Origin: Paramacrobiotus metropolitanus
Taxonomy: Eukaryota; Tardigrada; Eutardigrada; Parachela; Macrobiotidae
Length of the DNA: 64,000 nucleotides
Direction of reading: 5' to 3'
Assembly: GCF_019649055.1 (NCBI RefSeq)
Contig: NW_026570423.1
Location: 86,117-150,116 of the forward strand
The notes under the pieces were generated by a model. That model was not told the DNA's origin. It made no database searches and worked only from the letters and a program-made list of their open reading frames with translations. Position 1 is the stretch's first letter; every line of letters starts with the position of its first letter. A program made the translations under genes and the position numbers. This document shows, one piece after another, positions 1-14,800 of this stretch.

Positions 1-3000
1 TAATAAATCCTAAAAACCGATAATGGGACCCCGGCACTCACCGGTACCGCTTCTTAAACGTCCAAATTAAGCAGCATTGCTCGCAGATAAAGGTTACTGA
101 TTTTCCACTTCGTTATACTCTATATATAAATAAAATATGAGAAATATTCCACAAAATTTGGAAAATAATCTTGATAATAAAACGCGTCCCGAAAAAATAT
201 TTTGCCAAACTTTCGATTTGATCCGAAAGAGCAGACCGCACACTCACTAGCCACACACTGCACTGTGACCTTTGGCAACATCCTCAACAGCAGCCTCAAT
301 TAGCGTAAAACGCCGGCTACACGAATATAATATACATTCGCAAGGTGTTAATCCCGCCGTGTTCCTCCGCTGCGCTCTGCCGGAAATGGTCAGCTAAACG
401 CCGCTAATCAGCACACTGATGATTACAACCCATACCGGCTTTTAGCGGCTAAATATTCGCACTGGTTAAATCTCTGGATTAACTCCGAGGGATCTGTAAC
501 GTGCTGTGCATATGTGTGAGTGTGTAGTACAAATGTCTTAGTCATCGCGTGGGCTGCGGCGTGAATACTGCCAGCCGATGATTAGGCTGCTGTGCGCATG
601 CTCAGCGTCCATCAGGCAAATTAGTGGCCGTATTACGTGGGCGGCTGTGTGTATGTGTGCACTCCCTCCCGCTTTTGATATTCTTCCCTTTTGTGCGGAT
701 GGGAAGAGTGGATAAGAGGGAGGAGACTAAGCTGGCACTACTGCCCTCATTTTTATACCCCGGGATCAGGCCGAGATTAGGGGAATGAGAAAGGTCACTA
801 TTTTACTCTTATAACAAAAATAAACGTCACTGCAAAATGGACATTTTTCGATTTATTTTTAAATTTAAAACAATTTTAAAAGAATTTTAAGCGCATATAA
901 AAAATGTAAACGAGTGACATTACGTTTAACTCTCGTATTAAAAAACTAATAATTAGAGAACGCCTTTTAAATTATTTTGACATTATTACAACAATTTAAA
1001 AATGGCACAATAAAGCCGAATGTCTTTGCAAACAATATTATGTAATATAAAAAATCTCAATGCAAAAACGACCATTTCTGATATATGTAAATTAAAAAAT
1101 TTTAAGCCAACTTTTAAACACAGAAAAAAGAATACAAGTATAAACGATTAAAATTACCTGCAGACTGCAGTAATTCTTATAGAAAATATTAAAACTAAGA
1201 ACGTATTTTAAATTATTTTGATTTTCCAAAAAAAAACTTAACTTCGTAAAACTGGCTTAACCACAAAACACTAGTAGGTTAAACAGGCAAATCGAATCAA
1301 AAAATAAAGAAATAAAACATTACTTGTGATTTCTAAACTCAAACAATCGGCATCAACATTCATCCATCAAAATTACAAAAGATTTCAAGTTCAAGCGCAA
1401 ACAACGTGCTAAACTCCCTAAAAATATTTTAAATTAACTCAATTTTTATTTATCAACCGATCAAACGGAAAACCCCGGCGCTTATAAATACCCCGTTTTT
1501 TAATCACAGACAGGAGCCGCGGTACTTATTATTAACTCGCGATTAGGGCAATCGTGCGTTGCGCAAAAAGATAAACAACCCCGTCCGCAATGCGTCATCG
1601 GGGAATAAAATAAAACACTCCACCGTCATGGCGAATAATAATATTTCATACCGAAAAACCATCCGAATACTCCGCGCATCACACACGCCCCACTGCATTA
1701 CCACAGACTGTGTCCCTTCGAATAACCGGTACACCAGCGTCGGACGGGGATGATCAGTATTTTCTCACATTGTGTCCCAGGAGGCCCGGCACAGGAAGCG
1801 CTTGATTATTCCAGCGACTCAACGCACACATACACAGTGCGCTCCTATGTCTTAAGGGATTCTAACCGCATTCCCGCGCTTTTCCATCATAGAACGCCGG
1901 CATTTGCATATTCTGTATTAAGAGATTCTTGACCTGTGTCAAGCTTTTATTTTAAAAACAACGCCGCCATATCCGAGCGTTATATCTACATATGTGTGCA
2001 CAGCAAATGAGCCGTTTCTAGATGATTTTCCCAAGATTGATAGTATGTGGGAATTTCGTTCCGCAAACGGATTTTCTAACAAGAAAATCAACAACAACCA
2101 AATTAATTTCTTTTCTGGAGTAGAAAAGCAACGAAATAACATAAAATAATGACCGGTCGTAATATTAATAAAAGAAGATAAGTAATAAAAATAAAATACA
2201 GTAACAACAAGGTAAAAAAATTCTTTCCACCTATTGCATGTATGAAAAATATCATTAGTATTTTGTTATTAGTCAGTTAAGCGTCGAAGCATTTAAATAA
2301 TTTGCTAAATAAAACTACTGCCGCACTAATTCCGTAATAAGATTCATTTCCCCAAGTTACCGATTATAATAAAATCATCAAAAATATACAGCAGTGCCTG
2401 CAATGGCAACGTTATAAACACAAATGACAGAATAAAAAAACGTGTAGTTAAAAAGGACAGATATTCAGCGCAGGAATCGCGGCATTTTAATTTAATAAGA
2501 CTAGACTAAGCAGTTAAACGCAACGTCGATTGGACGAATTTAGCCGTCGGTTCGGAAGAATAAGTAGCAGAGTTTTATCGTGCATAAAGAGAAAAGAGCG
2601 TAATATTGATCATAACCGGCACGGAAGGCAGGGCGCCCGGGAGTCTTAGCATTTCTAATAAAGCCAGTCAAGCAGGAATCACGCAGTCCGCCGCAATTTC
2701 CATATATAAATACCGGCTTCCTTGTTTACCCATCTTATAATTCATCGGGATCGTCTGACGGATATATGCGCTGCTCATTGATTGGAACAGCCTTTTTTTG
2801 CGAAATTTTCTCGATCCGTTTTATTATTTACTTTCTGATTTTTTCCGTGATTTATGTTTTTAAATTCTTTAAAGTTTTGACCTTGTTCTCTTAAAAAACA
2901 AAAATCAGGAGCATCCTGTTTTCAAGCACAATTCTACAAAATAATTTCTTTATGTACATTACTTTAAAATTAGGGGAAATGTTTTACAAAATTTGTAAGC

Positions 3001-3544
3001 AAAAATGATTTCTTAAATAAAAATAAATAGCAGATTCTCACGTAATTACGGTTTACACGATTATACCAACGATTAATTAAACTGCTATTTATTCTAAAAT
3101 TCTGGAACAGCTGTTGCGCAATATGGTGTGTAAAAGGGAACATGTGGTGCTCGAAAAAAATAAAGAAAAGTGGTAAAGCAGCTGTGGTGCACGGGGATGG
3201 ATTGGCTGTAATCAATAAGGACATATGTCAACATGGTGTTATTGGATTGGCAAAAAAATCCAATATACACACGGGCGACGATGGGACCGCGCAGTGTGCC
3301 GGCAGCAGCACTCGCCGGCGCGCCGGTCGCCTCAACATCAACAATTACAACGCTCCACATCTTGCGGCTATTTTCCCCATTAATTTATCATCCCTGCCAA
3401 TCATTCGCCGTCAGGACAGCTTTAATCATTACGTACAACACTTTTTTTGCGCCTTCCACAGGGACCGCGGCACACATCTCCAGATAATAAAATCACCAGT
3501 CATATATGCCGTGTTTTTGGATTAACGCTTAATCGACTAATTTC

Positions 3545-3900
3545 CATTTTTCATTAATTTTGTTATTTATTACCGAACAATTAATTTATTTATTTATATT
3601 TTTCAAACCAAACGGCAAAGAATACTGCTTTAATTTTTGTGTTATTGCTAAATCAGTTTTTAGTCTACTTTCCATTTTTTAAGAATTTTATAATTTATTG
3701 CAGAATATTTACGAAATTTATTGGCATTCTTGTATTTTTCGTTTTTCATTTTGAAACTTATTGCCGAACCCTTATTTAATTTATTTGTATTTATTAGATC
3801 AAACTGCAAAGAATTGTCGCTGTAATTGTTGTTTTAATTGCTAATCCATTTTTGGTATCATTCCTGTTTTTCCATAATTTTGTCATTTATTGACAAATTT
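3545..3900. repeat. degenerate AT-rich tandem repeat, about 194-bp spacing
   Basis: Two imperfect copies share the order TTATT(A/G)CCGAAC, AATTTATTT, TCAAAC, GCAAAGAAT, TTGCTAA. The first starts near 3563 and the second near 3757. Part of a third copy may begin near 3880. The copies differ by many substitutions and short indels, so this is an old duplication. No coding potential is seen. Confidence 0.5.
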
Positions 3901-5119
3901 ATTTTTTTGTATTATTTGCAAATTTATATAAATATATTTAGAAAATTGTGGATCATTTGGAAATAAATTTTATTTTGTGGATATATCATAGCGTACGAGA
4001 TGCACGATACACAAAGCACAGAGTTGACGGATGGACAAATTTGAATGAAGAATGACAGCAATGAAATCACGCCGTTGTGGATGGCTGTGCGGCCACGCGT
4101 GATGGCCTTAATTCCCGGCTTCTCATTTTCTTCAGCCTCAGCAATCTTCCCTGCTTTCAGCAGTATTTTAAAAATAATATTATTTACCATACGTTCAACG
4201 AAAATGCAAATATCGTTACAAATAAATATAAATAAATTGAAATTTTGATTAACACCATTTTAGAGCCGGGAAAATTACTGAAAAAATCAGGATTGAATTC
4301 GTACAAAAATTAATGTTTTTTAAAAAAATGTTTTTAAGAATTTCGAAGTTTTGTAAGACATTTTGTTTCGGAAACAATTTTGTTCGAATACAGCAACGAA
4401 TGTTATGCAATGGTAAACAATAATTCCGTAATTTCCTGAAATTACACAATATTCTAAAAAAGTATTTAACGGATCAAATAGCGCATATAAATAAGTAAAT
4501 ATAATCAGCCATACACGGGCGCAAAATTTTCCCATCATCTCCCACTTCCGGTGGAATGTGGGAAAAAGTGTTAACCGGCCTATTGTTAACCGGTTTTTGT
4601 CGCGGACACAACGGCCTAGGATAACAGTTTGTTTGCCGCGTATTTAGCTCTTTATACCACTCGACAGTGCGGCAAATATTTGTTTTTAATACTTGGCGTG
4701 ATTAGTGTTCTACTTTCCCATTCCTATGGAAATCCCAGCGCACACGCTGGTCCTGCCTCATTGGGATTGAATAAATAAATGACACTTGATGACTGCATAC
4801 ACACTACTGGCTTCTCTGCACAAGTAGTCTATATACAACCGGCAGAGAAAATTTCAGCCTTTTTTATTTACTCCCATCCAGCGTAAATCTGATAAGCGAG
4901 AGCAGAAACCACACAAAAACCTATTGACAACGATTCTACTCCGACATTGGACAATTATAAGAAAACATTTCTGACATCTTTATTCTATATATTCAGCGTT
5001 AGTGGACATATGGCGACACTTTTTCCCGGTAAAGAAAACTTTACATCTTTATTTTGCGATATTAATTTAATTTAAGTCGTGCAATAAATCTATCTGAACT
5101 AAAATCTGTCTTTTCGAAG

Positions 5120-5360
5120 TCCCCAAAAAAGTAACGCTGTACGTTAACCATTCCATACTTCAAAAATATAACAAAAATATTTTTCGCCAAAATAAAATTT
5201 ATTCGCACATTTTTATGAGTTTTTGTATTATTTTTCTCTATTGGTTTTTCTGTTTTTTTAAATTTGTTATTTAAAATTTCCGAATAAGTAACGCTGTATT
5301 AATAGTTATACAATTTAACAAATAGCAAAAATTAATTTTTTCGTACAATTTTTATGGCTG
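5120..5360. repeat. degenerate tandem repeat, about 157-bp spacing
   Basis: The phrase AAGTAACGCTGTA occurs near 5131 and again near 5287. Each is followed by a related AT-rich tract containing AAAATT(T/A)ATT, TTCG and TTTTTATG. The repeat is imperfect and short. Confidence 0.4.
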
Positions 5361-5690
5361 TTTATTACTTCTAAGTGTTTTGAGTATTCTAAATAAATTT
5401 CATTTTATTTTAAATGCGGTTAAGTATTATTTACTGAACTAGCACGATTTTCACGCGTTTTCTTAATAAATGCCTTTTCGCTCATTTAAGTGGAATTTGT
5501 TTGCCGGCGTGCGTCGAAACGGGAATTTTTCCGGAGCCCGGCATGCGCCGCGCGTAACGCAAAGGGGAAAACATTTAGCCATGATTTAACGCTCTGGCTT
5601 CCGGCGCATTTGAGGAGATGTTTTAAATAAAAAGTCGATAAGAAGCAAAAGCCATTTGCAACGCTGGGTGTCCCCTCGGCACCGGCGCTG

Positions 5691-5703
5691 GGCCTATATA
5701 TAC
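5691..5703 (+). promoter_or_regulatory. TATA-like box
   Basis: CCTATATATACG is a strong TATA-like match in a GC-richer island. No convincing gene follows it within 2 kb, so it may drive a noncoding transcript or be fortuitous. It is the best of about five such boxes in the left 6 kb. Confidence 0.25.
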
Positions 5704-8700
5704 GTACACAGTATGTATATTTATATGCGCATCGACCACCACCAACCGCCGACCGGCTATTCAATTCAACGGGCAAATATTGAACTGCAGCCATCGCCAT
5801 CTTATCGGCAAAACATTATCATTGATTTTTGCTGTTCCCGCGCGATGGTAATTATTCCACCGATTCAAGTGCACATCCCAGTACAATAAAACATTACTCC
5901 GAAAATTGTTGGTTAACCACTTGGCGCCACTCAGTGACAGAAAAATCCCTAATTAAGATTTTTTCTTACTGAAAAAAATTTATTATTAAGCAAATATATT
6001 GCCATCAAAACTGCGCGGGCAACGCAAAAAATGTGATATAATATATTTTCAACTTTTCCTGATTTTCGATCATTTTGTACTTAATAATTATTTACGCGAA
6101 TATTCTTCGTTTAAACTTGATGTATTTATAATAATAATAAAAATAATTAAAATCGTTATTTAAATTTACAACAGGTTCAGAATGCGTAAACCGCAACAAA
6201 AAATGAATTAAATTCTTTTTCAGGTATTTTACATTACTGTTTTTAATTAAAATCGTGAAAATGATTAAAGTATAAATACTTTTGCCCTGTAAATTCAGTT
6301 AAATAGCTTAATTTTAATGTGGGTTTTCACGATGCTACTTTTACAGGAAATTCGGTATTTTACTGGAATAGCGCGCCTATATACGAGTAAAAACGAAGAA
6401 ATATGACATTAATTGTGCACGCACCTCCGACACTGATTAACTCATCACGACATATCCCGCGTGCATATATGCAGCAAATGCCGGAAACAGTCTTCCGATT
6501 GAACACCACCGATTAATCCACCCACTCACAATCCCAACCGGCAAATGTCTCGCGTCATCACACGCACCGCATGATTAATAATAATCCCCGTGCAACTGAT
6601 GCCGGCAAAGACAAAACATGGAGTAAATATATTTTTGAAGAAAAACTTTACTAGGAGCAGGACACAGATGTACATTAATGCAGAAAGCCGTTGTGGGAAA
6701 CGTTTTCCCTGAAAACCACTTGGTTGCGGTTGAAGATGATCGTGAAGGGGTTCGGCAGGAAAGACGTGTGTGCGGAGCGGGAATGTTGCAATCAGTAAAG
6801 GGGCGGGGCAGGCCGCACTGGCGGTTGCCGGAATCCAACCGCGGATGAGTGGGCGGTAACCTTTTCTGCAACTTTCAATACATCGCGACAACGATCTTAA
6901 TCGGCAATTTTTTTGGAAGCGGTATACGTCTTTTTTTGTACAAATTAATTTGCTTCTTTACGGCACATCACCTAATGTATATTTTGCAACAAACAAAATA
7001 AACGAAATTTGTAGAAAAAAGCACTTATCGGTCGACCAGTGCAAAAGTATTTATTGATTGCTAAAATAACAAAATTCTGGTGCTTTGAAGGAGGAGTTTC
7101 GTAAACAATTTTGCCAATGAATTTGAATGTTTATTTTGACTTTAATGTTTAGTGGGTTAGTATTTTTACAGTATGTAATATTTACTTCTATTTATAGGGA
7201 ACTTATATTTTTTTTGTAAACTTATGTGTTTGTTGTTTTACACGAATTATTTTTTTCGATGGAGAATACCGCAGCAGTTTATTTGCCGTGGAAAATCGAT
7301 TTAACGTGGTTTATGGAAGCGATATCTAAACCGCAGCTAACTGTTGATCCACTTTTTTCTCCGTGCTGTTAAAAATCGGGGAGGAAAAAGCTCCGATGAC
7401 CCAGAGCGAGAAGAAAAGAGAGAGTGAGTGAGTGAACGGCGAGAAATATGAGCCAACGGAAGCATTGTATGAAAACGCCGCGATGCCGGCAATACTATGC
7501 ATTTGCGCCGGTTTTCCCGCAAAACGATGCCCCATGTTCATTAACCTTGGGTCAACAAGTTGATTCAACTAACACCATCCAGTACACCCCATTGCCAGTT
7601 CTGACTCGGGTATCCCGTTTTCTGACTGTATTTTTATCCCGATCGCACGACTCCCACTTTACCGACTTCGGAAAAATGCCAATTTTACCAACGCGACAAA
7701 GCCCCACCCGGCTCGTTTTAGCCGGCAATTATCGGTAAGGCGTGGATCCGTCCGTGACCTTTCGGGTAAATAATTACAGATGGTGAAAATTAACACGCTT
7801 CTCATTGGCTCATTTTATCGTGCGCAGCTTTTAACGACAATCTTGATAACGTCGTAGACGACAGCGTTGCGCAAGCGGATGCATTAAACAATGGAAGGTT
7901 AAAGCCGGTTGCGTCATGCACGGAGTTTCTTTTGTGCAGCAGAAAACCGGCCAGACAGCTTGCGCAATGCGATATTTCTGAACAAAAGTATATGTATCCG
8001 GCTGTTTCGAAACAAAGCAAAATATATCCGATTGCGCAACACTGTCTGGTTCCTCAAATTTACAAAGAAAAATAAAAACCAGCGACCAATCGTACTACAC
8101 CGTCAACCGCGGCTTTTTAAGTGCACTTTTGATGACAGCGTCGTTGCGCTTGACTGGACAACGTACACACTGAGTATATTACACAGTACACACACGTCTG
8201 TACATGTAGACGCGTCCTGAACAATTCCCGGCACACATTGACACACATGTTGGCATTCAAACAGCAACCGTCAAACAGCTGGGACCACGGCTGGCGTGCC
8301 GCGCGCAGGAACGGGAACAACGTGCAGAATTGTTGTTGTAACGGGGAATTAGCGGATACACAGAGATGTATAGGCAGGGAGAGAGTGGTTTAACCCTTTA
8401 TACAAACCAGGCCTGGCTTCTGCCAGTCAACGCGGGTAATCCAATCAACGGGCGTGTGGACTGTTTTCATTATGAACTGGATTTTTTCTCCTTAACGTAT
8501 TCTTTACGCTATAATCCGTGTGTGTGCGTGGAGGCTTTTGTGGATTTGAAAGGAGAATGACAATGGGCTGAGCCAATAGAAAATGTCAACGGTTGGATTG
8601 CTTTAGCGAGCAGTGCATGTAAACGTTAGCATACTGTTCCGTTAAAAATTAAATTACACTGGCTTCTCTCTATCGCAACCAAGAAGGAATTTAAACAGTT

Positions 8701-8857
8701 ATGCTGACTGTTCTTTATACCAACATTTATTAATAATCGCATTAAATTAAAATCTTGTTTACTAATCTGGTTTTGTTTGTTTTTTTAAATATAAATATTA
8801 CTCGCAACAACAATTAACCACATTTTCCAGAATTTTTTGGCATTTCCGAAATAAAAA

Positions 8858-10456
<1,599 letters not shown>

Positions 10457-10963
10457 GTTTTTAAGCGTCACACAGAATTAACACGCGTGTACCAAGACGC
10501 TAATATCCGTATACGAATTTGCAGTTGTCGATGGAGATCTCGCGAAACTTGACCTTTAGGTTCTTCGAGGAAAAAGCGAGTTGTATCGTATAATTGGAAA
10601 AAAATCACTGCCGCTGCCGCATACGTCTCGCTATAATCGAATGCGCGATGGTACTAACAAAACTGTATTTTTTTGCGGATTGTTTTATTTCTGCACGATA
10701 TGGGTTTCAGTTCTTCATCTGAATAAAACAGTAATAAATCCTTTCCATGAAATCACAATTACAGTAATTATTTTTGGCATTAATTTCAAGTGCTTCTGTA
10801 TTTGGATCGGAAGGTGCAGGATGTTGAGGAAAGGTCACCTAGCAATTACGCATATATTTTCAGCAACAGACGTCAAAAATTAAAATTTTCAGCAGTAATT
10901 ACGTAGCATTTAAGCAACGTTTTATTGGAAAGAGAAAATTAATCTTGTCACAGAATATTCACG
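10457..10963. promoter_or_regulatory. divergent intergenic region
   Basis: This 0.5-kb stretch separates the RSPH1 start codon from the plus-strand coiled-coil ORF, and no other gene is seen. It probably holds promoters for both. A splice-acceptor-like sequence (TTGTCACAG) lies just before the plus-strand ATG, so the small gene may have a 5' noncoding exon inside this interval. Confidence 0.4.
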
Positions 10964-11200
10964 ATGCCTTCGCCATGCAACTGTCACTCTGAGAACCTCA
11001 CCAACATCAGCCAGAAATGCCGGAAAAAAGAGCAAGAACTGGAAGCCCTCGACAACGTCATCCATTCTCTACAGCATAAACTCAACGAACTGCAGACACA
11101 GAACAGCACCGAAACGCGGGAAATTGCCATTTTACGCAAGGATTTAGCCGCGCTGGAAGCTGAGGAAAAAGAACTCCGCAGTTTATTGAATGTACACTAA
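10964..11200 (+). CDS. small coiled-coil protein of unknown function
   Basis: A 78-residue ORF from ATG to TAA. After a short Cys/His-containing start (MPSPCNCHSE) the rest is rich in Glu, Lys, Leu and Gln, with leucines spaced as heptads from about residue 22 to 75, predicting one continuous coiled coil. GC content is higher than the surrounding AT-rich DNA, which supports real coding. I do not recognise the family. An acceptor-like CACAG precedes the start by about 10 bases, so an upstream noncoding exon is possible. It points away from RSPH1 and ends about 690 bases before the filamin stop codon, convergent with it. A small scaffold or adaptor role would fit a coiled coil, but that is inference. 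Confidence 0.5.
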   Translation: MPSPCNCHSENLTNISQKCRKKEQELEALDNVIHSLQHKLNELQTQNSTETREIAILRKDLAALEAEEKELRSLLNVH

Positions 11201-11680
11201 ACTCTGCAATTTATTCATTGGTAATCATTTGATGTAAACTGGTCTCCGAAATTATTGATATTTATTTAAATTAAAATTGACTCCCCAATCTATTAATACT
11301 CATTCAACCTAAAAACATAATCTGAACTCTGATATTAATTGCTTGATATTAATTTAATTTATACTGAACTCCGCCATGATATTAATTTACCGTAAAAATA
11401 ATTCTGCAATTTCTTGATATTAATTTATCGTAAAACTTAACTTCGTAATTTATTGATATTTATTTAACTTTAATTTATTGATATTTATTTAACTTTAATT
11501 ATGTTAATATAATATAAAGTATAAACTGAACTCTGCAGTTAATTGATATTAATAATTTAATTAAAACTGAACTCCACATTGTTTTGGTATTATTGTACAT
11601 AATACAAACTGATATCCGCAATTTATTGATATTTATTCAACGTAAACAAAACTCGGCAATTTATTGCACCAAATTAACTG
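11201..11680. repeat. degenerate AT-rich minisatellite
   Basis: About ten imperfect copies of a unit like AACTGAACTCTGCAATTTATTGATATT occur with irregular spacing of roughly 40-60 bases. The ATTGATATTTATTTAA part is the best kept. The array fills the space between the convergent coiled-coil ORF and the filamin gene. No coding potential. Confidence 0.6.
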
Positions 11681-11886
11681 AATCCCAAAATCTCCCCGCC
11701 ACCATAGAATTATTTGGTTTGAACGGAAATCTTCACCATCACTGTGTGCTCAAAAATTAACAAAAGTATCTAACAATTCGAGGTATTTTGCTCAGCCACA
11801 ATTTGGTTAACAAAAACAAATCTGTCAGTATTAAAATACAAAAATAATCTGTGCTTATTCCACGGAACGTTTAAATGAGAAACAAT

Positions 11887-14800
11887 TTACTGGCACTGCA
11901 GAATAAACGGACTACCGTTGACGTGGTCATCCCCGTATTTGACGATCAGCAGATATTCCCCGCGCTCCTTCAACTCATAGGTCACCTCGTAAGTGGCTTG
12001 ACCTTTATACGTCATCTTCACTTCGTGCGCGTTGAGGATTTTCCCGTACACGCCCACCAGCAGCACGTTGTAGCCTGTGGAAGATATCAAATTTAACAAA
12101 ACGGCTAAATCTTCGGAGCGTATAAACTTCTGAATTAATTATCTACAGGGAAAAAAAGTTATCGGGGAAAAACTGTGCAAAAATAATGCGGGAAAACTTC
12201 CACCGATTGTACCATTAAATGTAAATAGTTTTCAAACCGCCATACGTTATCAAGAAAATAAAGAGCGTAAAAAAATGCGAAAACAATTACGTATACGGAT
12301 TGTGTCATTTAATTTTTTCGGGCGCGCTGCATGAGCAGCTAAATTAATATAAAATTAGAAAAAGGAAAAAAATCCCATACAATTATGTAATACTAACATC
12401 AACACAGTACAGGCATAGGATTGTTTCATGTTGTTGGTTGTATTCATCAGAATATAAAATGTAAAATATGTACTTAGCGAATTCACATGTCGGATACGGA
12501 CCGTACGCGTATCAAAACGAGAGAATCGTAGTGCGAAGGGTTAGACTCAAGATCGTTCAATGGAAATTTTGGGAAATCCGCTTTAATTAACAGTCGTTTT
12601 AAATTCCTGTTTTAAAGATCCCATAATTTTTTAAAGAAGTTAAATTAATCGATCGGAGAGGTGTTTATAATAATATCAGGAAAAACGCAAAATAGGAACA
12701 TCCATGCGTTGGCGACGAACACAAAAAGTTATTACTGTTCTTAAGTAATTATTATTATTATTTTTCCTTTACTTAGCAGAATCAAGAAATATGTACAGTA
12801 TCGTTAAAAATTAAAAAAAAATGTATATATCCAGAACGCTTAAATAAAAAGATAAAAAATATGCAAGTAAACAAACTTATATCAATACAAAAGAAATGAT
12901 AAAATTTTGTACAATAGTCTTAATTGAATGTAGCGGAGTAAATCTCCGGGAAAATGGAATAACTATTAAAAATCGTTCAACTTACCGGCCGCGTCAGCGC
13001 GGACCGTGAAGGTGTTGACCTGGTTGACGCGGGCCCGCTGCACGCCCTCCCCCACCAGCACCACCTTGGAGGCGTCGCCCTGCGCCAACTCCAGCGCCGC
13101 CATGGCGCTCGGCACCCCGTTCAGCACGCTGCTTGTACTGCTTCCGAGAATGCTCTCCGTGCACACACTGGACACCGTCTCGCGCACCAGCCGCGTCTCG
13201 CGCCGGATAATCGTCGTCCCGTCGCCGGACATCTCCTCCGAGACGGAATAATCCTCGGTTTTCTGGCCACCGGCCAATCCGTTACTGTTCTTCAGCAGAG
13301 AATAATTTCCGGATGGATTTCCGGCGGTGATAATCAGGGGCTGACCGCGGACCGGCAGACCGTCCAGCGACATGCTCAGCGTATGCGGTCCTGCACCAAA
13401 CATTATTTAAAAAAAACATTCAGTAAACACCATCCTTATTTTGAATAAATTGTAAAAAAATTTTGACCGGTTTTTGAGGTTGAATTAACATTCCGTACGA
13501 AAATCAAACTGAAATTATACTGTTAAAATGCCAGTTTATTTCTTAAATTGTACTGTCAAATTATTTTTACATGGTTAAATATTGTATTGTTAAATTATTA
13601 TGTAGTTGATTTATATGCTAGTATTTTTTGACATAAAAATTTTTTCATTATCACAATCCGTATTAAACCTTATTATTATTAATAGATTTTATTAACACGA
13701 TTAGTCAAGAAAAGGATCACAAGAAGGTGCGCGTTTAGAAAAATTCCACTATTCATTTTTGTGAGCTCTATTTACTCATTCAAAAAATTTAACGAACTAG
13801 TCAATGCGAAATCACTACAGCGAAATCTCATATAAACGATGACGACAAATCAAGAAGCGGCCATTTGCACACAGCCATTACACTACGAATTTGTCCAAAT
13901 CTATCAGCGCTTTTCCACACGATTCACACCGCAAATTTCCATATCTCGCAATCCCATTAATAATACGATAATTAAAACAATTAAGTCGTCGTTTCGCACA
14001 CACACATACACAGTCACACACACACACTGAAATGCACGCTGATGCAGCAGCATGGATTCGTTGAGAGAAATAAAAAAATCCGTTCTAATTTTTTAAAGAG
14101 AAATGCGATTTACACTAAAATATGCAACTGGGGAACTTATTCGTCTCGGCAATTTCACATCGTACGATACGAGGAAACGCTTACCTTCTTCAAATACACT
14201 GCAGGAGACGTTATACAATCCCGGGCTCTTTTCCGATACCAGCGCTTCACCGGAAATTCCACTGGGCGAATGAATGAACACCTTCAGCGCGGCGCTATCC
14301 CCCACCGCCGCATCACGACAATCCACCAGAAATTCACTCAGCGTATTCAATGCCACATCTATACCGCATAAAAACCGCTCAGAGAATTTTATAAATTTAA
14401 AATAGATACAAATTTAAATAAAAGCTGCACCGCAGCACCGGCAACAATTTTAAAATAATGCAACAAAACTGGAAAAGAAAATAAAACTTTCTAAAAATAT
14501 GGAAGGTTTTTAAAATTTTTTTTATGAGCATAAAACAAATATAACACACAAAACTGCACAGATTTTCGGAGAACGCACAACAACAATAATTATCAGAAAA
14601 CAGGCAGCACCATAGAAAACAAATTTGTTTATAAATTCAAAAACCAAATAAAACTTCAAAAGTCATCAAAAAGAATACAAAACAAGAACACAAATAAAAA
14701 CTGCGCAGATTTCCTGAGAAACTGAGGGTAGCAGAGCAACAACAAGTTATCCGAAAGGAAGCATGCGATGTACAAACTGCCACTACACTACAAATTGCTC

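Larger units (their letters stand above)
1..8857. other. gene-poor AT-rich region
   Basis: I find no ORF here that is long, conserved-looking or splice-linked; the short open frames look like chance. The sequence is strongly AT-rich with GC-richer islands near 240-780, 5.5-5.9, 6.5-6.9 and 7.4-8.5 kb. TATA-like boxes on the plus strand, each followed by GC-richer sequence, occur near 753, 1482, 2703, 4651 and 5693. A good minus-strand splice donor (CCG|GTGAGT) lies at 42/41 and may end a 5' noncoding exon of a gene beyond the left edge. Degenerate tandem repeats are listed separately. The region could hold distant promoters or noncoding exons, but I cannot show any. Confidence 0.6.

Noticed and set aside
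1543-2142. Several 60-67 codon ORFs on both strands
   Set aside because: Short, overlapping in opposite strands, AT-biased and without splice support; chance ORFs.
3094-3525. 127-codon plus-strand ORF in the left region
   Set aside because: Overlaps open frames on the other strand and in another frame, with no recognisable domain or codon bias; not convincing.
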